DNA of 64,000 nucleotides, taken from Nakazawaea peltata. Lineage: Eukaryota > Ascomycota > Pichiomycetes > Alaninales > Pachysolenaceae. The stretch covers positions 565,249 to 629,248 of the forward strand of contig BCGQ01000004.1 in NCBI GenBank assembly GCA_001599355.1, read 5' to 3'. The translations under genes and the position numbers were made by a program. The notes below the pieces were generated by a model. The model saw nothing but the letters and a program-made list of their open reading frames with translations. It was not told the DNA's origin and made no database searches. Shown here in pieces: positions 50,441-61,038 of this stretch (the stretch's first letter is position 1; each line of letters opens with the position of its first letter).

Positions 50441-52552
50441 TCAGCTCTGATGAGTAGATGTATTGGCAGATACAATATAAGACGAATCCGACGAAAGAGA
50501 ATATTGATCTTCGACTGGTGGAACTCGATTTGAAGTAAGCTCGTTCTCCTGTCTGGCCAAATGAGGAATCACAGCTTCAAGATTACCCAACCCTAAAGGT
50601 ACAAAAGTGTCTGTATCGATTTGAGGGATCTTTTTGGGACCTGCAGTAAGGGAAGAATTCCGAAGAGTACCTGAGCTGGAACTTATCGATTGTTGGTCTT
50701 CAAGTGTATCTAAAGCTTTCTTGCTTATTGATCTATGACGACCCAGCAAATCGTGTCTCAATGATCGACGGAATGGATATGCAAAGTCCCTTCTGAACAC
50801 CCTAACAATACCAGTCTTGTCAGTTGTGACAATGATGGCATATTCTGGATGTAAGTCAGCTTCGGCATTAGGAATAGGAGCTTGTGGTCTTATCGAATGA
50901 ATTGGACATAAGGTATGTTCACATGCCGTTGGAGCATGAGGTGTCACACTACCTGATTGTGATTGAGTAGAAGACGATTCAGACGATTGGTATTGTTCGT
51001 AATTGCTGTATAATTCGTACAAAGGGTCATTTGAGAGTTCAATCAATTTTGATGTAGCCACCGGGGCAAACATAGCAGATGTAACTTCTGTGTGATGCAG
51101 ATGAAATACTAAATAGTTGGAATTTTTCGGTACAGATGTGGCATTATCATGGTCTTCTTCTACTTTGTGTCCTGGTCCTGGTGCAAATAACTTCTTCAAT
51201 GTTTGTTTCAGTTTCAGAGCTCCACTGAGCTTACCTTCATCTAACATATTCCAGATATAACACCAATGATTCTCGCTTCCCGATATCAAAAAAGTGTGAT
51301 CTTCATTTAAGCGAGCAGTTACTTGAGAATAATCATTAGTCAGGCCCTTGAATTTCATCTCCACTTTATTGGTGGTTAGATTGAATTTACGAATCTTCGA
51401 GTCATTAGAAGTAATTATCACTTTGAGATTATCATGAGGATCTCCAGCTTCATAATACAGTTCGATTCCAGTAATTTTAGGACCTACCACTGGAGAATTT
51501 TGGGATCCAGCTCCATGTTTGATGAAAAAATCATATTTCTTATCAAGACCTCTTGTTTCCAACACAGAACACCAACCTAATCCACCTGCCAAACAAGTTT
51601 CCCCATCAGGAGTGAATGAAATCAGAGTAATAAGTCCCATGAGTTCCTTCTGGTAACTCACCTCTTTATCGAGAATCGACCATAATCTTACATGGGCATC
51701 CATACAGCCTGTCAAAATGAAACGATCATCAGTTGGGTGGAAATTCACACTAGTTACCATCTCATCATGTATGAATTCCTGAAGACAATCCTCACGCTCG
51801 ACATGCCAGAGCTTGGCACTACCATCCATTGACCCTGTGACCAAGAAATTGTTTTTTGACCAATCTAGCGATACAACTCCACTAGTATGCAGTTGATGAA
51901 GTTCAAGAATCGGTTTCTCTTCGAAAACCGGAGCAAATACCTTATTATTTACAGAATATGATGAATCTGGGCATGCTAAAATGCTTTTATCTGGGCCAAT
52001 ATCATATTTGGTGGTTCCATTAGCACCTGGACTAGATACAGAGCCATTATTTGTACTAGTCCTACTGACAGATGCCGAAGTGACAGCAGTAATTGTACCA
52101 GATGTGACGTTGGGGTTGACACTACCTGAGGATTTGGAATGTGAAAGAGTCGAACTATCAAAAGTGGATTGTAATGAAGAAGCTCGGGACCTATTACGAG
52201 TCCTTGTAGTAAGATGATTAAAAGGGGCAAACTCTGATGTTTGCACTTCCAACCTACTCAAGGGGGATGATATCACTTTCCATACAAATACAGAGCCATC
52301 TTGTTTACCAACAGCATAGTATTTTCCATCCTTTGAGAATTTCGATACCCAAATAGGAGACTCATTGCGACTGTTCAACTCTTGAGCTAAGAAAAGATGA
52401 TGAAATAACCTTGTTGACTGTTTGCTCTTTCGGAACACCTTGACGTATTTGGGTTGTTGTAGCAATTGTGAAAGCCGGGACAGGTCTGTCAGTATTGGAA
52501 TACTCAACGGTTCCTGTTGTCCCGCCACACTACTACTATACACCGATGACAT
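50441..52552 (-). CDS. DGR2: WD40-repeat protein, Dgr2/YMR102C-like
   Basis: This 703-aa WD40 protein has a start region SIPILTDLSRLSQLL and then the first blade SPIWVSKFSKDGKYYAVG (about 70-90). A Ser/Thr-rich loop (about 115-200) precedes VVSLDWSKNNFLVTGSMDGS, FILTGCMDAHVRLW and later blades. The C-terminal region has more disordered Ser-rich sequence. The pattern of a short WD propeller with a long inserted loop matches the S. cerevisiae pair DGR2/YMR102C and human WDR44; their role in yeast is poorly known (Dgr2 is linked to 2-deoxyglucose resistance). The frame continues to a GTG upstream; ATG 52552 is chosen. Paralogue identity is tentative. Confidence 0.75.
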   Translation of the reverse strand: MSSVYSSSVAGQQEPLSIPILTDLSRLSQLLQQPKYVKVFRKSKQSTRLFHHLFLAQELNSRNESPIWVSKFSKDGKYYAVGKQDGSVFVWKVISSPLSRLEVQTSEFAPFNHLTTRTRNRSRASSLQSTFDSSTLSHSKSSGSVNPNVTSGTITAVTSASVSRTSTNNGSVSSPGANGTTKYDIGPDKSILACPDSSYSVNNKVFAPVFEEKPILELHQLHTSGVVSLDWSKNNFLVTGSMDGSAKLWHVEREDCLQEFIHDEMVTSVNFHPTDDRFILTGCMDAHVRLWSILDKEVSYQKELMGLITLISFTPDGETCLAGGLGWCSVLETRGLDKKYDFFIKHGAGSQNSPVVGPKITGIELYYEAGDPHDNLKVIITSNDSKIRKFNLTTNKVEMKFKGLTNDYSQVTARLNEDHTFLISGSENHWCYIWNMLDEGKLSGALKLKQTLKKLFAPGPGHKVEEDHDNATSVPKNSNYLVFHLHHTEVTSAMFAPVATSKLIELSNDPLYELYSNYEQYQSSESSSTQSQSGSVTPHAPTACEHTLCPIHSIRPQAPIPNAEADLHPEYAIIVTTDKTGIVRVFRRDFAYPFRRSLRHDLLGRHRSISKKALDTLEDQQSISSSSGTLRNSSLTAGPKKIPQIDTDTFVPLGLGNLEAVIPHLARQENELTSNRVPPVEDQYSLSSDSSYIVSANTSTHQS

Positions 52553-53015
52553 CTTGATTATCCGTTTCACCAGTCACTTGACGCCTTGAAGTGGTAAATA
52601 AATTTCGTATAGTTTTAGATGAGCAAGCGCAGAGGTCTGCGCAGAGGGCGTTTTGTTTAAAGGGGTTTCGGGAAAAGATTCGGAAGCAAAGGCGGAAGGA
52701 GAAGGAGGTACGAAGTCCGGGGAAGTACGGGGAATGAGGGATTAGATTACAATGATGATGCCAAGACTATTCACAGATCTGCATTCCTACAGCATTAGTT
52801 AGTGGTATTCACCGAATGATCAGACGACTCCCGTCTAGTCCGGTGAACGAATGCGAGATCTTCTTAGTTAAATGCGCTGCAAAAACGACTCAAACGACGC
52901 ACTAATTGAAAAATATGCTGAATTAAGAAGTAGTTTGCGCGCAAACGAGCATATTAATAATATTTTACAAAAGACATCTACAGAGCATTATACGAATATT
53001 CATATTATTACAAAG
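52553..53015. other. Intergenic: DGR2-like promoter
   Basis: The plus strand is purine-rich at 52680-52740 (C/T-rich for the leftward gene). A nested hairpin can form at 52808-52847: TTCACCG/CGGTGAA outer stem (7 bp) and AGACG/CGTCT inner stem (5 bp). No open frame has family features. Confidence 0.45.
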
Positions 53016-56000
53016 CTAGTCATCCAAATCAAACCACTTCAACACCTTTTTACCGAACGATTTCTTTGACTTTGGTTTCTTCTTAGAATCTGTCAGTGTA
53101 GATGATTGTTTGCGGTAGTACAGGTCTTGAGCACGTTGAGGAGACTTGCCAAAATTAGTTACCTGTTTATTAATCTTCTCATACAGCAGGTAGTGTAATT
53201 CTTTACCATTCTGATCATCGAATTCTTCTTCGAGAGTTTTTGGTTCGGAAGAGTCATCTAAATGTTGGTTGGAGATTGAGAGTGTAGGAGTGTGGGGGGT
53301 ATCGAAATCCATAGGTTTGGAAACGAATTCTGGTTCTGGGTAATGGTTGTTTTGAATTGCGTTATTGGAAGGTGAATGGAGGGGTTGTGTTTGGAGGTAT
53401 TCTGGGATGTATTCTGAGGAATATTTTTGGTTCAGAATGTGTTCTGGCTTCAGAACATACTCCATTGGAGTATCAGAGTGGAGATGTGATTCAATTTCTT
53501 GAAGAACCATCGGCTCAACCATTGGCTCGACCTCTGGCTCAACCTCTTGCTCAGCCTCTGGTTGGAACTCAGGCTCAGCCTGTGGCTGGACCTCTGGCTG
53601 GATTTCCGGCTCCATCAGATCTTCGTAATGAACTATCTCCAAATCAGGACTCAGATATCCCTCCTCAATCTCTTCCTCCCCATTCATCTCATCAAATCTA
53701 CTATTCTGTTCAACTACCGGAGAACTACGAGGTGGCTTACCTGGTGTAGTCATCTCAAATGGAACTGCTTGGAAAGTATCTTCCCTCACAACCTTCACAT
53801 CCTCACTACTTGAATTCCTTCCAATCAACAATCCTCTCTTCAGTTGTTTTGGAGATCCCATCTCCGAACTTCCATCAACTGGAGTACTTGGTTCCTTCAT
53901 TTTTTCACGACTATTTTTCTTTTTCACTAAGGGGGCTTCTTTTAAAGCGGCTTTACCATGTGCAATATCATCCAATTTCCTGATCATCTCAGGAGCAGGA
54001 ACTGGACTACTAGGATTATTAATAAGAACAGGCTCAGAAATCGTCTTAGTAGGTGTACTCTTGGTAGGTGTAGTCTTTGTAGGTTTACCAAAGATAGACA
54101 TTCTAGTCTTATTTGCCTTAGGAGTAGTATCCTTCTTCTGTACTAACCCACTCAGCAATTCGGCAGCTTGTTTCCTCTCATTCTCCAACAGCTTCAAATT
54201 CTCCTTACGCTGTTTCTTATCCAGTTTTTTATCAACTTTAGCTACAACTGGAGGATTTGAAATAGGTGCCGAGATACTTGCCGAAAAAGGGGGTTCAGAT
54301 TTATTAAGTCCGAACAAACTGCTGAATCTGTGGGGTTTTTTCAGGGGCTGCTGCGCTTCGGAACTTTCTCTCATTGACAACTTATTGAATTTGGTGTTCG
54401 AGTTGTCTGGAGGTGGGGCTGAAATAGATGATAATGACATTGTTCTGCCAGTATTGGTGAAACTGTTATGACGACCACTCCTACTGGTCAATGACATGGC
54501 TCTATAACCTCCACTACTGGTCATACTTCCACGACTGGAGACTGCTGGACGGTTCAGTCCATCCCTTAAAGAGAGTAATCTACCACTGGTTGTATCAACT
54601 TCAACAGAAGCTCTGGAATATTCTCTTCTGTATGAGGAATCACTAGCATAACCTTCATCTTCATCCTCAGCCAGATTCGTTCCATACACTTTAACACGAG
54701 CAACTTCCAAGGCCTTCAAATACATTTGCTCAGGGGTGAGTTCCTCCTTTTGTTTCTCTCGTTGCAGGTAAGGATCAAGTTTGGATTTCCGGCCGGCATG
54801 ATCCACGACCGGTTCAGGTTCTTCGATTCTCACGGATTTACGAGTGACAGAAGAATTCAATGAATTGAGACGAGGACTCACCAAAGCAGCAGGTGCTGGT
54901 TTAGATGGTAAGAGATCAAATGCATCTGAATAAACTGAATCTCCCGAATCTGAAGCATTATCTGGTAACACTTTCCTGTGAGTCCTTTTGATAGTAGCAG
55001 GAGCTCTTGGTTTGGCAAAATTCTCAATTGGCTGCGATGGAGGTGATCTATTCTTAAGAATAGATCTAACTGGAGAAGAAGTTTCTCTTGTTGGTTTTGG
55101 TATCTTTGGCAGCAGAGCTTGCAGCAGCAGTCTCAGGGGAGATTTGACTGCTGGCAGTCTTCTCTGCAGTGTATTCGGCAGCTTCGCTGGATTCAGTCTT
55201 GTTGTATTCAAACTCTCATACTCCTCTTCCTCAGGGAAACTTTCAAATTGCTTCTTACTCTCTTCAATGTAATAATCCATATCGAATTCTTCGGCTATTT
55301 TATCCAACTCTGATTCTCCACTCAGAATACTACCTTGATAATGAGCTGATGGAGCCACTGGAGGTGAAAATGACGAAACCCCATCCAAATCTGGACTATT
55401 TCCATATTGGTCATCAGTAGGTTTAATAATAGTAGTAGTTTTGACCACCTCGAATGATCCCATCTTGGAGATGGTTTCTTTTGTGAGAGTTCTTGTACGA
55501 CCATCGAATCCAATTTCACGGGAAACCCTTATTATTGTGTTTGGATCCTTACCTTGTTTCGTTGTCACCACTCTCTGAGCTACTCCATCAGCCTTCTTCG
55601 GCCGTCTTTGAGAAGATGAAACAGACGAGAGTGAAGCAGTTCTCTGTGGTACATAAGGTGAAGCATTATTCGGATATGACATAAGTGATGAGGCCCGTTG
55701 ATGTGGTTGATAAGAGGAGTTTCTGAAACTTCTAGCAGTGAGGGAATTTGACCTCGAATTCCCTGTTAAAGGTTGAATATTATGATTAGTCCGAAGAGCA
55801 GCCAGCAGCAGCAGTCCTGATAAACTCGTCATAGAAGCAGATCTTCCACCATATCCTCTATTAGCCCCAGACACCGGTGGACCACTTTGTTGGAATGACG
55901 AACTACGATAGCTCATTCTTTGCTGCTGTTGTTGTTCTGCATATGATAAAACAGGTGGAGCTACATAGCTCGACTAAATAAATAGTTAGTAAGCAACATC

Positions 56001-56079
56001 TTTATATACCATTCTGATAAAACTAACTCACATTTCTATTTCTACTCTTGCTCTTAGAGCTTCCAAATCCCAAAACCAT
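53016..56079 (-). CDS. Large disordered protein with spliced N-terminus; possible eisosome Seg1-like
   Basis: Spliced 1001-aa protein: exon 1 56032-56079 (MVLGFGSSKSKSRNRN), exon 2 53016-55973. Most of it is predicted disordered: Ser/Arg-rich at 30-130, a conserved-looking block (IIRVSREIGFDGRTRTLTKE, then MGSFEVVKTTTII) at about 170-215, Lys-rich coiled segments (KVDKKLDKKQRKENLKLLEN) at about 590, an acidic PE/QPE repeat stretch (EIQPEVQPQAEPEFQPEAEQ) at about 815, and a basic-aromatic C-terminus (FGKKVLKWFDLDD). I cannot name it with confidence. Size, disorder and the TRT/TT block recall fungal Seg1-type eisosome proteins, but this is a guess. Sixteen in-frame codons and a phase-0 intron support the extended start. 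Confidence 0.65.
55974..56031 (-). other. 58-nt intron near the start of the unidentified 1001-aa gene
   Basis: On the minus strand the intron has donor GTGAGT (56031-56026), branch TACTAAC (55991-55985) and acceptor TTTATTTAG ending at 55974. It joins ATG-containing exon 1 (48 nt) to exon 2 without breaking frame. Branch A to acceptor is 12 nt. Confidence 0.85.
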
Positions 56080-56574
56080 CCTTACTACCTTCTATCTTAC
56101 TTCAAATCTACCAATACTCAAACAAATACCTCATATATCTGACTTGAAATTCACCACTATAAGCGACTGTAAATTGCTCTGATTATATGCTGCCTAATTA
56201 GTTAATTTATTTACTTTCTGCAGGTATCAGCGATGGCTAAGCGGAGTTGCTGGGGGATGCGGTACGGGCTATATTTCGGGTCTGGATTTGATTTGAGCTC
56301 ACCATTTATCATCTGGCAAACCTTGCTATTTATATTGTGACTTGTTTGAACCCTTAGATCCACTGCCTCGATTCCTCGAACTGCAACGTGTTTCAAGTGG
56401 GCCTTCTATTTTAGGCCATTTTTTACATCCTCGTTATGACATCTCAATTAGGCAATAATTTTACCCTTTTCGTCGTACATCGCCATTTCCGGTATTTTTT
56501 TGACTATTTTGGGCGTTTATAATGCTCTACAATTTCCTACTATATAAAAAGAAGCTTTCAAATGACAGGTGGTT
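56080..56574. other. Intergenic: upstream of the 1001-aa gene, 3' of PCF11
   Basis: Both neighbours read leftward. The stretch at about 56215-56420 is richer in G and C than the rest but has no ATG-started frame of note and no recognisable tRNA or snRNA. Nothing else is supported. Confidence 0.4.
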
Positions 56575-58173
56575 TTATTCTTTCTTAATATTAACAAGAT
56601 CTTTAAGTAAATTGAGATCAAAGTTCAAACCAAGGTTGGGAACATTTGTTTGAGTTTGAGTTTGAGCTTGGCTTTGTAAATTTTCATTATAACATGCCCA
56701 ATGATAAATCTTAGTACCTGAAGATCTTTGCTTCACTTCGATACAATCATCCCATATCCATTCGTTGATATCATCATCGTATTTACCTCTAATAATCTCT
56801 TTGCAAACACTACATTTAGCATCCATGTTGTCCGTATCTATAATAACGTAATGTCTTTGTTGCAGATCTGCCGTCGTTGTAGCCTTAATATCGGTCAGTT
56901 CCTGAGTTTGTCCATTAGTTGATTGACCTGATGATCCAGCATATCCGACAATATCCACCTCTCTGAATTTCACGAACTCCGCATCATTGATATAATAGTT
57001 TCTAGATTGGATATTCTTACTTAAATTAATTTTCAAATTCTTATTATTCCTGAAATGCCAGTCTAAATGCGGTTGAATTTGAGACGTTGTAGGGAACCTT
57101 TTACCACATACCGAACATTTGAAATGCTTGTGTTCGAAAAATAACTCCAACACATCGTCTGAGACGTTGTCATTCAATATAAACTCATCATCAACGTCAT
57201 CATATTTACTCAACACTTCTTCAATAGGTTTAGCTTGTACTCTTATACTTCTTAAAATAAATCTCAAGTTCTCCACTGACACATCGACAATTGGAGTAGG
57301 TGTAAGATCAATGTCCAGAGATTCCAATTCCAGTAACAGTTCCAATGTAGTCTTTGGTTTTTCTGGTTGTAACAAACTAGTCAAATCTGAAATATTAAAT
57401 CCAAGATTGAGCCCATTGTCCGGTATAAAATTCGATTGTTGATGATTCTGTTGCTGACTCTGTTGCTGAAGCATCAGCAACTCCTCTTGTCTTTTCTTCT
57501 CAAATTCCAATTTGTCGATAATCAGTTGCTCTTCCAGCCTCACAGACTTGAAATGATCCATAATGTAATTCAACTCATCTTGACTAGGACGACTACTTGT
57601 AAGAATATTAAGCAAATCGTTTAATGCATCGATCTTATTCTGAATCTTGGCTATATTCAGTGGATCCAAACGACGTCTTTTGTCGATTAACTCCAATAAA
57701 TTCAGACAGTCTTTAATAAGAAAGTTCTTATCCACTTTATTACTAGAAGTGGCTTTGATTAAAAATTGTTCAATCTTATCTGTTTCTTCTTGAGGGAACA
57801 ACCTCAGTCCCGCCAATGTACGTCCATCTTTCCATGTCTTGAACAAGCTGATCATCTTATTACGAACTGGATCCGACACCACACTATATACAGAGGAGAA
57901 CGTATGATACAACTTGTTCCCGAACAAAACATTATATGGATTTCCGATATTTTTGCAAATCGAGTCCATCAAATACAATGCAAATAACTTGTAAGCTGGA
58001 AGACAGTTCTTGATTCTTAATTCTACTGCCTTGGTGATCTGATCAGCATACAGAATATTCTCATTTGCCATCTCGGTTAAGTTGGTGATAATAGGTCTTG
58101 AGTTCTCCGAGAGATCAAGTAAATGTTGGTAATAATCATCACCAACGGTTTTGGGAGTATCATTAGAAGACAT
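56575..58173 (-). CDS. PCF11: Pcf11, CID-containing subunit of cleavage factor IA
   Basis: This 532-aa nuclear protein couples pre-mRNA 3'-end cleavage to Pol II termination. The N-terminal CTD-interaction domain (about 10-140) has SRPIITNLTEMANEN, ALYLMDSICKNIG and IEQFLIKAT. A Gln-rich linker (about 238-252) follows, and then two zinc-binding segments flanking the Clp1-binding region: CSVCGKRFPTTSQ...HLDWH starting at Cys353, and CSVCKEIIRG...HWACYNE near 453-495. NIQSRNYYINDAEFVKF sits between them, as in S. cerevisiae Pcf11. ATG at 58173. Divergent from GGC1. Confidence 0.95.
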   Translation of the reverse strand: MSSNDTPKTVGDDYYQHLLDLSENSRPIITNLTEMANENILYADQITKAVELRIKNCLPAYKLFALYLMDSICKNIGNPYNVLFGNKLYHTFSSVYSVVSDPVRNKMISLFKTWKDGRTLAGLRLFPQEETDKIEQFLIKATSSNKVDKNFLIKDCLNLLELIDKRRRLDPLNIAKIQNKIDALNDLLNILTSSRPSQDELNYIMDHFKSVRLEEQLIIDKLEFEKKRQEELLMLQQQSQQQNHQQSNFIPDNGLNLGFNISDLTSLLQPEKPKTTLELLLELESLDIDLTPTPIVDVSVENLRFILRSIRVQAKPIEEVLSKYDDVDDEFILNDNVSDDVLELFFEHKHFKCSVCGKRFPTTSQIQPHLDWHFRNNKNLKINLSKNIQSRNYYINDAEFVKFREVDIVGYAGSSGQSTNGQTQELTDIKATTTADLQQRHYVIIDTDNMDAKCSVCKEIIRGKYDDDINEWIWDDCIEVKQRSSGTKIYHWACYNENLQSQAQTQTQTNVPNLGLNFDLNLLKDLVNIKKE

Positions 58174-58480
58174 TTTTATAGTTTATAGATCAGTTTCCAC
58201 TCCCCTCGACTACACCTTGCCACCTGATACTTCTCAATTATAATGGCATTTGGAAAGGTGTAATGGATTTTGTTATATGAACATTTAACTTCCTATTATG
58301 GCAATCTCTATAATAGGTATCTCGCTCGATATCGTTTTATCGTGCACCCCCAATTTCCATATCGGGTAACGCGCTAACGCAAAGAAAATTTTTCAGTGAT
58401 GACTCTCCCTTCTGCCTTGATCAATTTTAATCTGAAAAATAGATTGGAGAATTGATAAAGAAACCATCATTAAAGTATAA
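58174..58480. promoter_or_regulatory. Divergent PCF11/GGC1 promoter
   Basis: The 307-bp spacer contains TCGTGCAC (58340-58347), the core of a motif seen in three other intergenic regions, and GGTAACGCGCTAACGC (58365-58380), which includes an MCB-like ACGCG. No RNA gene is seen. Confidence 0.4.
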
Positions 58481-59377
58481 ATGTCTCATAACGATAAGAA
58501 ACAATCTGGATCAGCCAGAGTCTTGGGATCAGCTTCTGCTGGTATTTTGGAAATCGGTGTCTTCCACCCTGTTGACACCATCTCCAAGAGATTGATGAGT
58601 AACCACACCAAGGTTGCCTCTGTCTCCGAATTCAACAAGGTTATCTTCCGTAATCATGCCAATGAAAGTCTCGGAAAGAGATTGGGTTCTTTATTCCCTG
58701 GTTTAGGTTATGCTGCTTGTTACAAGATCTTGCAAAGAGTTTATAAGTATGGTGGTCAACCATTTGCCAATGAATTCTTGAACAAGAATTTCAAGGGAAC
58801 TTTTGAGGATCTGTTTGGTGCTAAGAAGGGTAAACTGTTGATGTCTGCTGCTGCTGGTTCTTTGATCGGTATTGGAGAAATCGTTCTTTTGCCATTGGAT
58901 GTTTTGAAGATCAAATCTCAAACTAACCCTGAGCTGTTCAAAGGTAGAGGTTTCTTGAAGATCATCAAGGATGAAGGTCTTGGATTATATAGAGGTCTGG
59001 GTTGGACTGCTGCTAGAAATGCCCCAGGTTCTTTCTCCTTGTTTGGTGGTAATGCTTTTGCCAAGGAATATATCTTTGGTTTAGAAGACTACTCTCAAGC
59101 CACTTGGACTCAAAACTTTGTCGCTTCCATCTTTGGTGCTTCTGCTTCTTTGATTGTTAGTGCTCCATTGGATGTTATTAAGACCAGAATTCAAAACAGA
59201 AACTTCGACAACCCAGAGAGTGGTGTCACCATCTTGAAAAATATGTTGAAAAACGAAGGTATTTCCTCTTTCTTCAAAGGTTTGACTCCAAAATTGTTGA
59301 CTACTGGTCCTAAATTGGTCTTCTCGTTCGCTTTGGCCCAATCTTTGATTCCAGCTTTCGACAAGATCTTGGGTTAA
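58481..59377 (+). CDS. GGC1: Mitochondrial GTP/GDP carrier
   Basis: This 298-aa inner-membrane carrier exchanges GTP and GDP and is needed for mitochondrial DNA and iron balance. Three carrier motifs are seen: HPVDTISKRL, LPLDVLKIKS and APLDVIKTRI. Long blocks match S. cerevisiae Ggc1 (ASAGILEIGVFHPVDTISK, KYGGQPFANEFLNK, GSLIGIGEIVLLPLDVLK, RIQNRNFDNPESG, TPKLLTTGPKLVFSFALAQS). Four in-frame CTG codons (58811, 58835, 58934, 58997) include GK-x-, NPE-x-FKGRGF and YRG-x-GWTAARN, positions where relatives often have Ala; the one at 58811 aligns with Leu of S. cerevisiae. ATG 58481. Codon use is strongly biased, suggesting high expression. Confidence 0.96.
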   Translation: MSHNDKKQSGSARVLGSASAGILEIGVFHPVDTISKRLMSNHTKVASVSEFNKVIFRNHANESLGKRLGSLFPGLGYAACYKILQRVYKYGGQPFANEFLNKNFKGTFEDLFGAKKGKLLMSAAAGSLIGIGEIVLLPLDVLKIKSQTNPELFKGRGFLKIIKDEGLGLYRGLGWTAARNAPGSFSLFGGNAFAKEYIFGLEDYSQATWTQNFVASIFGASASLIVSAPLDVIKTRIQNRNFDNPESGVTILKNMLKNEGISSFFKGLTPKLLTTGPKLVFSFALAQSLIPAFDKILG

Positions 59378-59462
59378 TTCAAGTTTTTTAATTCTCCGTG
59401 TAAATAATAGATATATAACTACAACTTTCTTTAATTATAACTTTCTCTTGTTATACAATAAC

Positions 59463-61038
<1,576 letters not shown>

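Noticed and set aside
56211-56420. Possible small RNA gene in a GC-richer intergenic patch
   Set aside because: It has a B-box-like GGTTCAA on the minus strand but no tRNA fold, and no other RNA signature.
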